From positions 558,001 to 622,000 of the forward strand of contig MU270022.1 of NCBI GenBank assembly GCA_021432635.1: a stretch of 64,000 nt of DNA, given 5' to 3'. This DNA comes from Thozetella sp. PMI_491. Its lineage: Eukaryota > Ascomycota > Sordariomycetes > Chaetosphaeriales > Chaetosphaeriaceae. Both the position numbers and the translations under genes were made by a program. The first letter of the stretch is position 1; each line of letters opens with the position of its first letter. Below, piece after piece: positions 35,368-45,633 of the stretch. The notes under the pieces were generated by a model. It saw only the letters and a program-made list of their open reading frames with translations. It was not told where the DNA came from and made no database searches.

Positions 35368-38300
35368 ATGGACAGAGATGCTGGACCTGGCAGCCCATTT
35401 TCTTTGACGGTGGAGCAGCTGAGAAACTTGCACAGCCCCAAGAACTTGGCGGCATTTGTCCAAATAGGAGGGCTTCTTGGCTTAGAAGTGGGCCTCCGGA
35501 CAGATCAACACTCTGGCCTGTCAGTGCCGCGAAACACTGACAGACCTCTCTACTATCATGGCGACGATGAGCCTGCAGCCAGGCGGCTCAAAGGTCGAAT
35601 ACGCGCGTCTTTAGGTACAAAGAGACAAGGAAGAAGTTCAAGTACTGAGCAGAGCAACCATGTGAGCATATCGCAGCCGTTCGCAGAGAGTGCATCGTTG
35701 CCGGAGCAGCGGCGCCTGTGGTTTGGAGACAATATGTTGCCTATCAAGCCAACACCCAGCTTTCCGATGTTCCTATGGGCTTCCTTTAACGATCCGGTAC
35801 TATTCATATTGTCGGCTGCTGCGGTCGTGTCCTTGGCGATCGGTCTTTACCAGACTTTTGCAACCACGCCGACCCCCGGGAGCCCGCCCATCGAATGGGT
35901 AGAGGGTGTCGCTATATTAGTCGCTATCCTCGTCATCGTCTTAGTCGGCTCCATCAACGATTGGGAAAAACAACGCCAGTTCAAAAAGCTGAACAGGAGA
36001 CAATTGCAGCGAGATATCAAGGTCCTCCGCTCTGGAGCAATGAGACTGATAGCCATACAAGATATTCTTGTCGGCGACGTTGTTCATATCGAACCCGGCG
36101 ACGTGATCCCGGCTGACGGGATTCTGATCAGCGGCTTCCACGTCGGGTGTGACGAGTCGGCGGCCACTGGGGAAGCAGATGTAATATACAAGCGCCCTGG
36201 CGACGAGGTCTTCAAGCAAGCCATAGCCAACCCCTCCTCCATGGAAATGGAACACCAAGGGCAGGATCCTTTCATTCTCTCCGGGACCAGTGTCGTCGCA
36301 GGCGTTGGTACCTTTCTCGTCACCGCGACTGGCATCAACTCGACGTACGGCAAGGTCCTTTTGTCGTTCGACCACAACACCAAGCCGACACCGCTCCAAG
36401 TTCGGCTGGGGGTATTTGCCAAGCATATCTCACGTATAGGTGCGGTTCTCGCCCTCATTTTGTTTACTGTACTATTCGTGAGATTCCTAGTTGGCCTTCC
36501 GCACAGCACGGAGACTTCGGCACAAAAGGGCCAGAACTTTGTGAACATCCTCATCCTCGCGCTTACCGTACTCGTCATCGCTGTACCCGAGGGACTTCCC
36601 CTCGCAGTGACGCTCTCTCTAGCGTTCGCGACAACCAGAATGCTCAAGGACGGAAATTTGGTACGGCACTTGAGAGCATGCGAGACCATGGGCAATGCGA
36701 CTAGCATATGCTCCGACAAAACCGGCACTCTCACTGAAAATATAATGACTGTCGCCACCGGCATTGTCGGCACGAAGCTGGAATTTAGCGACACCGATCT
36801 TGCGGCCCAGGAGCCTCAGCAACATATGAAAGGAGGGGAGGTGACCACGAGGACGATGGTGTCTCCTTCAACACTCAAGATTTCGTTGGAATCGTGTCTA
36901 AGAGCCGAATTATTGCGATCCATCGTGATGAATTCGACCGCATTTGAGACGAATGATGACGCGTCATTCGTCGGTTCTAGTACCGAATGCGCCCTCCTCA
37001 GATTCGCCAAGAGCAGCCTAGGAATGGGGAGTGTGGAGACAGAGCGAGCTAAAGGCAAGATAGTGCAGATGATACCTTTTGACGCTGTCAAAAAGTGCAT
37101 GATTACCGTTTCCCGGCTTCCGGGGGCGGATAACAGATATCGTGCGTATGTGAAGGGCGGTTCCGAAGTGCTACTTGCCAACTGCACGGCCGTGTGTGAC
37201 ACCGAAAGGGGCACCCTGAAGCATAGAGACCTGAGTGGCCAAGAGCGCCGGCAACTGGCCGAGATGATTGAACACTACGCTAGCCGATCCCTCCGCACGA
37301 TGCTGCTGGCATACCGCGATATTGAGCTGCCTCCGGCATTGGGCGGCGAGACTGGGACTACTGGATCGTTATCGGACGACGAGGCACGAACGCTGCTGAC
37401 CTTTGATCACATCTTTCAAGATCTTATCTTCCTCTGCATTATAGGGATTCATGACCCGCTGCGGCCAGGTGTCCCTGCGGCAGTGCGCGATTGCCAGCGT
37501 GCGGGCATTACGGTTCGCATGGTAACAGGAGATAACATCCAGACCGCCCGAGCAATAGCGCAGGAGTGCAACATCATCTCAAAGCTCGCAACGCACGACT
37601 CTATCGGGAATAGCGGGACAGGAAGCAACGATGTTGAGAATTCTGGCAGCCGTGAAAGCGACATCGTGATGGAGGGGTCGCGCTTCCGCGGTCTGGGCGA
37701 GGAGGAAATGGACGCTGTGATTCCGCGGCTGAGGGTGCTCGCGCGTGCGAGTGCTGAGGACAAGCGCACGTTAGTGATGCGGCTAAAGGCAATGGGCGAA
37801 ATCGTTGCTGCGACCGGGGATGGAGCCAACGACGCATCTGCCCTCAGCGCGGCAGACATTGGCTTCTCAATGGGAAACATCTCCGGGACAGAGATTGCCA
37901 GAGAGGCGTCAAGTATCGTGCTTACCAAGGACGACTTTACCTCCATCGTCAAGGCAGTGATGTGGGGCCGCGCAATCAACAACGCCGTCAAAAAGTTTCT
38001 TCTGGTACTGGAGCCATTGGATGCGCACTTCCGGAGTATCTTGCTAACAGCCTATAGTTTCAGATCACAGTCACTATAACCTCAGTGGGACTTGCCTTCG
38101 TCTCGGCCATAGCAAGCCCAAGCCAGCAATCGGTCTTGACCCCAGTGCAACTCATGTGGGTGAATCTATTCCAGGACACACTCGCAGCGTTGGCGCTGGC
38201 GACGGATCCTCCACAGCAGAGGGTACTAGATCAGCGACCAGAGAAGCGATCAGCTCCCCTGGTGACTACGCCTATGTGGAAGATGGTCTTCTGGCAGTCC

Positions 38301-38779
38301 ACGTACCAACAGGCTGTAACCCTCACCCTATATTTTGCCGGTGGCATAATCGCCCCCTCCGGCAGCGGCCTTGTTGGGAAACGGCTTGCAGCTATGGTAT
38401 TCAACACATACGTTTGGATGCAGATTTTCAACATGTACAAGTAAGTCCCTGTGTAGTAGCATCCGCATTCGGGCCAGAGCTAACGTCGCCCATGCGCAGT
38501 AGCCGGCAATTTGACAATACGCTGAACATCCTGGAAGGCGTCCTGCAGAACTGGCCCTTTCTAGGGGTCAGCGCTGTTATGGTCGGCGGGCAACTCTTGA
38601 TTTCATTCGTCGGGGGCCAAGCTTTTTCAGTAGTGCCGCTGACCGGCGGTGAATGGGCCGCCTCGATCGCTTTAGGCGCGGGGTCCCTATTGGTGGGTAT
38701 TTTGGTTCGGCTGTCTCCAGATGGTCCCTTCGAAAAGGCTGGTCGGGGGATACGAAGGCTGCTCACCATGAAGCCGTAG
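35368..38779 (+). CDS. PMCA-type Ca2+-transporting P-type ATPase (P2B), second copy
   Basis: Exons 35368..38004, 38058..38440, 38500..38779; 1099 aa. ATG 35368 begins just before the family-typical GSPFSLTVEQLRNL segment; ATG 35050 would add 106 residues. Features: TGEA in the actuator (267-270, Ser of TGES is Ala), PEGLP (M4), CSDKTGTLT (Asp about 450), KGGSE, MVTGDN, GDGANDASAL (the usual Pro is Ser) and NLFQDT in M6. The last two introns sit exactly where those of the 17268-21606 ATPase do, and the penultimate exon is 383 nt in both genes, so the two are paralogs. Unlike that copy it has a short N-terminus and short tail, lacking most of the regulatory extension. Confidence 0.9.
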
Positions 38780-39194
38780 CCCTGCGGAGAAAAGAGATTG
38801 CTCGAGCGTTGTGGCGGTTTGACACATGTAACCTATCTCGGGTGACACGTAATAATGTCTCGACTAAGGGGAGCCCTTAGGTCAGGGGGAGCGCGTACGC
38901 CATGACTCGCTGCAACGAGGCTAGAGACCTGGCTTGCCACTGCATCTTCGAGCTTGTGACCAATTAGAGGGCGAGGACTAAGCTCCATCTCGTAGAAAGC
39001 ATCCGGGACCCCCGACTCCCCCAGTAAGAAAAAGCCCTCACTGCAGCCGTACTGCCGTGTAACCCCAGTGGCAGGCAGACCACGGGCCGCCGTTTCAACC
39101 GCCCACTGTATAAACCCCAGTGCCTCGCACACCATCTCCGCCCGCAGGTGCACAGCCTCCACTATATTGTCCCTCTCCATCCTGCTCGCAAGCC
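38780..39194. other. intergenic region with antisense open frame
   Basis: Contains most of a 147-codon minus-strand frame (38833-39276, ATG start) that also overlaps the first 82 bp of the next gene. It has no recognised domain; see findings. Confidence 0.4.
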
Positions 39195-40634
39195 ATGGAT
39201 TGCTCTGGTCCCAACGGTACAATCGAGCTTCCATCACGTGTCGAAATTGCACCGGCACTGGAACCTTGTCAGCCATCTATCGCTTCTGAGCCGGAGATCA
39301 TATGCCCAGAACCCGAACAGCCAAAGGACCTCCCTGCCAGACGGGGGGGCCAACCTGATCCCATCTTCGGGGCACCCCCGGGTTACCATACCTTTGTCCC
39401 TCACTGGGGCCGCTACCGTGCCCAACGTCCTACGCGGATGCTGAACAGCCTGCTCGCTAGCGTAGGTTTCTTGGAAGCGGCCAATGCCGGTGACTTTGCC
39501 GCCAATGTCTGGAACGATGTTCCCGTGCCAACCCACGCCCGTGTTCTTATGGCCGTTGGGGGCTCGATAGCTCTTGGGATGATCTACTTCGCAGTCAAGG
39601 ATGCATTGCTCTCTTGGCAGAACATCCAGGGACTGAGACGCGAGCGTCGTTATCTGAAGAGCCGACGAACACACCACAGCAACGATACAGAGATCATTCG
39701 GACGATTGATTGTCTCCTCAACGTCAACTACCGCGAGCTAGGCACAGAATGGATCGACAGGATTGGCCTAGACACGTTCATGGGCTTTGGTGCTCTCATG
39801 ATCGGCATCGGTACCATTCTCGCCATCTTCGGCTCAGATCCCAACATCTTTGCTGCGAGCAACCTGCTCTCGGGCTATGTCGGAAACGTCCCATGCTCCG
39901 CATATGGCCTAGCCAACCTGGGCTGGTCAATATATGTGTGGAGGAGAGCACGCCGGCACGATGCGGCCGGGTCGAAGTCGAGAACCTGCGACAAGACGGC
40001 CAAAAGGCTGAAAGCGAGAACATACACCGTTCGGCTCCACGGGGCCTTGAATGGCACAGCGGGCGCGGTGGCCGGAGTGGCCTCTCTGATAACTGCTACC
40101 ATGTGGTGGGGATATGTCCTGTTGGTGCCTTGTATCGTGGCAGCGGCGGTGTCCAATTTCCTCTGGCGCCATAGAGTCGGATACACAAGGCCGTTCGTTC
40201 GCAAAGTTGTCCCATTCTCGGAGGACATTCTTGAAGCAGAGCTGGCGCACGTAGACTCCTGCCAGCAACATGTGCAAGACTCGCCACCTTCATCCGGCTC
40301 GGCTCTGTTTGCTCGTCTCGTCTCAGACCCTACCTCTCTCAACTCCGTGCTTGAGTTTCTCCAGAGGAACGAGCTCTTGGAGGAGTTTTGTCTCCACGTC
40401 ATGGCCGACCGAGACCTTAGGGCCGCGCTTGGCGATTTCCAGGGCAAAGCAGTGACGATCGATATGCAGAGGCTCGCAGCAGCAGAAGATGGTCCTAGGA
40501 GTCGACTAATCAGCATTTCGGAGGCTTTGGTAGTAGATTCCGCGCGCAAATGCTTTCTGGAACAGGAGCGCTACCTCCTAGAACTGATGGGGTGCTACCT
40601 ATGCAGCGCAGCGGCTGGCCGTTCGCGAGCGTGA
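39195..40634 (+). CDS. polytopic integral membrane protein, fungal-specific family
   Basis: Single exon, 479 aa. The frame opens at a GTG (39120), but the first ATG is 39195 (MDCSGPNGT). A cytosolic N-terminus of about 85 residues precedes LLASVGFLEAANAGDFAANVWNDVPVP and a first helix (VLMAVGGSIALGMIYFAV). A charged loop (RRERRYLKSRR) follows, then helices around GFGALMIGIGTILAIFG, GYVGNVPCSAYGLANLGW, GALNGTAGAVAGVASLITA and WWGYVLLVPCIVAAAVSNF, and a long hydrophilic tail. The WNDVPVP motif recalls a fungal membrane family annotated only as integral membrane protein. Position between a Ca2+-ATPase and a TRP-like channel makes a link to ion handling possible but unproven. Confidence 0.75.
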   Translation: MDCSGPNGTIELPSRVEIAPALEPCQPSIASEPEIICPEPEQPKDLPARRGGQPDPIFGAPPGYHTFVPHWGRYRAQRPTRMLNSLLASVGFLEAANAGDFAANVWNDVPVPTHARVLMAVGGSIALGMIYFAVKDALLSWQNIQGLRRERRYLKSRRTHHSNDTEIIRTIDCLLNVNYRELGTEWIDRIGLDTFMGFGALMIGIGTILAIFGSDPNIFAASNLLSGYVGNVPCSAYGLANLGWSIYVWRRARRHDAAGSKSRTCDKTAKRLKARTYTVRLHGALNGTAGAVAGVASLITATMWWGYVLLVPCIVAAAVSNFLWRHRVGYTRPFVRKVVPFSEDILEAELAHVDSCQQHVQDSPPSSGSALFARLVSDPTSLNSVLEFLQRNELLEEFCLHVMADRDLRAALGDFQGKAVTIDMQRLAAAEDGPRSRLISISEALVVDSARKCFLEQERYLLELMGCYLCSAAAGRSRA

Positions 40635-41130
40635 AGCTTTCGCTTCGCAGCCCAGAGTGGTGCAAGGAGAAACATCTTTTAATATCACTTCCTAGTCGAT
40701 ATTACAATTCAATGCAGATAGACAGCAATTGTAGATAATTGAGCGCCCCAATAGCTGGTGATTATTAGTCTCGCTCACCTTAGCGGTGAGTTCAAATGTG
40801 CTTTGCTTCTCTCGGGTGGGCGCTCGCCGGGCATCGTTTTTCTTTTCTTCATCGGTGTTCTCTACGCCTGCGACACTGAGCTAGGATTACGATAATGGAG
40901 TGGGTTTCTGATTCTTTCTCATTCTTTGATTCCTACCAAGCCAGATTGGAGCGCAGCTCTACATCCCCATAAATACAATGCCGATAGACGTCAGCTACGG
41001 TCTAGATCATCTAACCCCTCGTTTAAGACAAGACATGCTGGGAAAGTCCCTTCCCCTCCCTAAGCAGTTGTTGGTCTGAGCCATCTCCAAACACGAACAC
41101 TGTGGCCATCCCGTCGAGTGGGAGCCAAAT
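40635..41130. other. intergenic region (convergent 3' ends)
   Basis: About 500 bp between convergent genes. No feature seen. Confidence 0.5.
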
Positions 41131-41382
41131 CTAGGCACCATGACTGGACACATCGTGATAGTATTGTTTGTACGGATCGTTGGCCACAGCGATAGGGGGA
41201 GGCTGTCGTGGCAACTCGCTGGGGAAAGGCGGAGGCGCTAGCATTCCGGGGACAGGTATGTTGCTCTCGGCATCCCTCTCTTTGATCTTCTTCACACGAA
41301 TAAACCAGATGACGGCGGCGATAACGAGCACCAAGACGATAGGAATAACAATGAGTTTGATGGCGCCGCTGATGAGACCCAT
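41131..41382 (-). CDS. small single-pass membrane protein (83 aa)
   Basis: Single exon. The frame continues upstream to a TTG, but the ATG at 41382 gives MGLISGAIKLIVIPIVLVLVIAAVIWF, a strong transmembrane helix, followed by a basic patch (RVKKIKERD), a Pro-rich stretch and YYHDVSSHGA. The helix-basic-Pro-rich layout resembles small fungal proteins of unknown function. It is too short for domain assignment; confidence rests on the coherent topology. Confidence 0.6.
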   Translation of the reverse strand: MGLISGAIKLIVIPIVLVLVIAAVIWFIRVKKIKERDAESNIPVPGMLAPPPFPSELPRQPPPIAVANDPYKQYYHDVSSHGA

Positions 41383-42900
41383 AATGGATGAGTGTTGCCG
41401 TTTGGCAGCTTTGACCGTCTCAGAGAGGTGGAAGGAAGGTATAGATTCCAATGAAGATGAGGTCTTCAGGCTAGGAAGATGATAGTATTTAGTCAAATAT
41501 TCGAGTGTACCAAGACCTACAGTAGGTACCTAGCTATAAGTATTATCTTCTTGGTGGGTGAGCAATGTGCAGCGCTCAGCCATGTAGCAGGATGACGGCA
41601 CAAAACACCAACTGCAGACACAGGACCCAATCATCTGGCAGTCACGAAAGCATCAGTCCCGGAAAGATATTTTCATCATCAGGCCAGTATATACCCTTCT
41701 TAATTGGAGCAGATAACCTCGAGCGCATCTGGATCCGTTCCCATTCGTCGGCAATAGACCACTCGGGGCTAAAGAGGTTGCACGGCATGCTGGCACCGAG
41801 CACTGCCACTGTGACCCGTCACCCCAGACTGCTTGCACATCTGCAGCCGTGCTCGGACTCCTGGTTCGATTACAAGCTTCCAGGCCTATGGCATCGTGTC
41901 TTCAAGAGTGGCAGTGATTGCTCTCTGATGTCTCACATGGCTCCGTCGAGCGGCGCTTATACAGGTTGCCATACAGGAGCAGGGCCGGAGAAGGTTTTCT
42001 GCGAGAAGCGAGACGACGAGCTGGGGATATTGGATATCTACGGTGGATAGAGTACCGACTAGCGATGACTGACCATAACGAGCCTAGGAATTCACTTGAC
42101 GATCTTGTATGAAGCGGGAGAACGGATAACCAATGTACACGTAGCAATGTACACCACTAGTTCGAGCTATCCACCAAGACAACATCGTCAAGAACCCAGG
42201 ATCTACTTTCGGGGAAGCATGAGAAATATATAACATCATGTGGTCGAGGAGCGCAGGAACGGCCGCAAGAACCAGATGTGCTCCCATCGTTCAGCGCACG
42301 ACGCACTTCGAGGTCTCGACGCATATACACAAGCCGGGAAGTGACGAGCTTCAGCCCTGGTGGTGTTTTGCCCCACAATCCCGGTAACGCGATGATCGCG
42401 TCTGCTAGGCGCTACTATGTAAGGTACTCGGCTTATGTGCCGTATTGTGGATGCGCCAAGACCCCAAGTACTATGATCCTAGCACTTTTAATGGACCTGT
42501 TTTCTGGGGAATTCCACGACAGTGGGAGAGCCGTGGAGAACTGCAAGGCGCGCATGAACTAAGAAGCGTCAAATAAGTTGGCAAAGTCTGCTTTTGAAGC
42601 CGGCCCCACTCGGCGGAGCTCGTATTCAGAATTTTAGGGACCAAGTGGATTCATAGCAGGGAGCGAGTTGAGTAGTTTCGGCTTGTGATTGGCTGGTGAC
42701 CTCGTTCCCACAAACGGGAGGTCGCCCATTTTATTCAGGGGTAGTCAGTATGGGAGTATGGAACGCCAAGGTTTGTCCAGGAGGCCCAAGAAAGGCAGAA
42801 AAGGGCTGGCATACGCTGCCACGAGGGTGTTGATGGACAACGGCTTCTGGCCACGCCAGATCCGAGCACCCTTCTACACAAACAGATCCCACCGGCCGAC
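41383..42900. other. gene-poor region upstream of TRP-like channel
   Basis: About 1.5 kb. Open frames of 161 codons (41565-42050) and 94 codons (42278-42562) have no recognisable domains. The latter contains a short YCGCA-like match to C6 regulators that is too weak to call. Confidence 0.4.
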
Positions 42901-45283
42901 ATGTTGATCCTTGGGCGCGTTTGGCTGCTTGCTGCGTGCGCGTCGGCCGCCTACGTGCAGCCTCAGTCGTGCCAAGCGAACAGGACTGACGAGCGTGCGG
43001 CATTCGACACGAGCCTGGACGCAAAGATAAATCATGTTAACAACACCCACGACAGGATTTCCCTGACTATCAGCAGGCTGGTAGATGGTGCAGAATGCTT
43101 GGCGTGGACGAATACGACCGTGGAGGGATCCTTCACCGTCGAGATGCTCGGGTCGGAGTCGTTCCAGCACGCGCCGGCCAGCGCAAAATGCGTGCAGTGG
43201 AGGAACATCTCATACCTGCTCTACGTCAGGCTAGTCGATGATGTCCCGGCTTTCCCCCAATTCTCAACATTCCACACCGTCATCCGCGCTAGTGGCCTTT
43301 CTCCCGAAGACCAAGTCTGTGTCGAGGCGAACATCACCCCCGAGCTCTCGCCAGCCGTGCAATCAACCCTCCGATACGGGCCCTTGGTCATCTTCCTCGT
43401 GGTCCTCTTGTCGGGGCTTCTTCGCAGCGCCTTCGACGTCCCACCTCTCGTGGAGATAGATGGAACTATGCATCCTCTACCTAGAGCCGTTCTTCCCCAC
43501 GTGGGCGAGTGCCTCCAGTATCTCCAGTTCATGTTCCTCACCGGCGGCCTCACGCTCTTCTACCCTGGCTTCTATCAACCAGCCGTGAGCCATCTAAACT
43601 GGTTCTCCCTCCTGACTGGCGGCTTTATCAACCACGGATGGTCGTATCTCGGTTCTAGTGACGGCATATATGAGGTGAATGGGACCTACGGTGGGACCTT
43701 TGGTATGGAGGTGATGAGCCAGATCGTCGGCGCACCGTCTGCCAAGGACGTATGGCTTAATATGGTGGTGATGATTGGTATTATCGCTACGCTGGCGTTC
43801 ATCTGCCTGAAGGTGATAGAGCACTTCAACATCCGAAGGGATGCGCAGCCACCGCCCGCGTCAGGGTTTCGCCAAATGCTGGGCCAGGTACTTCGTGTCG
43901 TCATCTCCTACTTCGCTCTCCCCCTCGTTGCCCTATCTTCCTATCAGCTCATCAACGTGGCAAATATGCCTGCGTACCACATCGCCTTCGCTGTTATTCT
44001 CATCGCCGCTATCCTGGCTGCCTTGGTCTGGCTCCTTCACCAAGTCCCTGTCCGAAGCGCCGGACTTTTGATCTTTAACAGCAACAAACGGTACCGGCAG
44101 CTCTCGTCGTCGGAAGCGTCCTATAGACAAGACAGTAGCTTCGTGCTGTTGCTCTTCGTCTTGCTCTTTATTAGCGGCGCGAGCATTGGTGGACTTCAGA
44201 TCTCGGGACTGGTACAGCTAGCAGTGCTCGGGGGGTGCGAGGTTGTCTTGCTGGCGGCGATTGCGGGTTTTCGAGCATACTCGACATTCTCGATAGGCAC
44301 TATAGCCTCGGCGACACGGCTGAGCAGCTTGATAGCGATGGTAGCATTCCTACCCGCCACAACCTCAGATGCCACGAGAAGCGCCGTCGGCTATATGGTC
44401 TTGATATTGCACTCCAGCGTCCTCATCTTCTGCTTCTTGTTCCCAGCACTCTACCATCTCGGCAAGCTAGCGATGCCCTGTTTATGGCCGAGAACGAGTC
44501 CTGACGTGAGTTTTCCCGTATTCCAGTTCGCGTGGCTTGGCTAATATATCATGAAAGGTGTATGGGCTTCGTGAACTCCGTCGACGTGAGGGTCATAGGA
44601 CAAACATGCCCGCAGGCGATAGTCCTATACTTCATGCGTGGGGGGCTGAAGATGGCCCTCACTCTGTCTACCTCGAACCTACGTATCGCTCAGACAGCCC
44701 CAGCACTCTACTAATCGACCGGTCCTCTACTTCGAGTCCCTATTACCGACCCCCACGCTCTCCTTCCCACGCGGCATCACTCCGCACATTTGAGCAGCGA
44801 CGTCACCAATCGACGAGGTCGACATCCACTCATTCCTCGCCACATTCGCGGGAAGATTCACTATCTGAGTCGTTTATATATGCCAACTCCCCTGAGATGC
44901 CTTCGCAGTCAACTTTGGTGGCATTCGTGGAGTCAGATGCTTCACAAGCGGTGCCGCAGACCTATGCCTCAACCCCGCTTGGCCCTCTCTGGAACGACTA
45001 CTCGTTCCGAGAATCTGACCTCTTCTATGGCGTTCCTCGCCCCCCAGCTGAGGCGGTCACCCAGAGTAGCACATCGGAGCCCCCCGAAAGGGGCCTTCAT
45101 CACCGCTCTTCATCCGCCGCTCTCTGGGAGAAGCTTACGGGAAGACCAAGTATGTCGGACCTAGGATCGTCGGCACCACAGCAGGGTTTCCAGGTGATAC
45201 GACCCGCACGTTCGAATCAGCATCTCGGCTCCGCGCCTTTGCGGTCATCCTCGCCACGCGCGAGCGATAGGCCCGATACATAG
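42901..45283 (+). CDS. TRP-like (PF06011) channel with ML-like lumenal domain
   Basis: Exons 42901..44505 and 44558..45283; 776 aa. Signal peptide (MLILGRVWLLAACASA), then a Cys-containing extracellular/lumenal region (about residues 20-150; Cys24, DGAECLAWTN, SAKCVQW, DQVCVEAN) matching the ML-like lipid-binding domain. It is followed by the TRP-like block with the conserved QFMFLTGGLTLFYPGFYQPAVSHLNWF segment and about nine helices. The 52-bp intron precedes a Ser/Pro-rich cytosolic tail of about 240 residues, a likely phosphorylation region. Fungal members (FLC, SPRAY-like) act in Ca2+ homeostasis or flavin/lipid transport at the ER or vacuole; which one applies here cannot be read. Confidence 0.87.
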
Positions 45284-45633
45284 TAATCTCTGGGCCATAG
45301 CAGCCTCTCCGGAGCTCCTCGGATCACTCAAATAATATCTACTAAGTAAAACATTTAAATATACCCATGCATTTCGGCCTGTTCTTTTGAGACGAAAGAC
45401 CCGCTTACTAGTGGACTCCTTTCATGGTGATAAAGATGAAATGCAGCGCCTGAGTGGATATCTAGCAAACTATGCTTGTGACTTCAAAACGCCATCCCGT
45501 ACAAATCACCTAAAGACATGTCTGTCGCCACCCACTCCGTAACCGCTTACTCCCATAGCAACTCATAGACTCATAAACGGCTAATTTTGGCCATACTAGT
45601 TTGTGAAAAAAAAAAAAAAAAAAAAAACTCCAT
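45284..45633. other. convergent intergenic region with poly-A tract
   Basis: About 350 bp between convergent stop codons of the TRP-like and arrestin-like genes. It contains a run of 22 A at 45606-45627. Confidence 0.6.
45606..45627. repeat. 22-bp poly-A homopolymer
   Basis: An uninterrupted A run just after the arrestin-like stop (transcribed as T). Homopolymer length is prone to sequencing error. Confidence 0.9.

Noticed and set aside
42278-42562. Possible C6 regulator remnant (YCGCA match to the 31097 gene)
   Set aside because: Only a few residues match and no neighbouring similarity could be extended.
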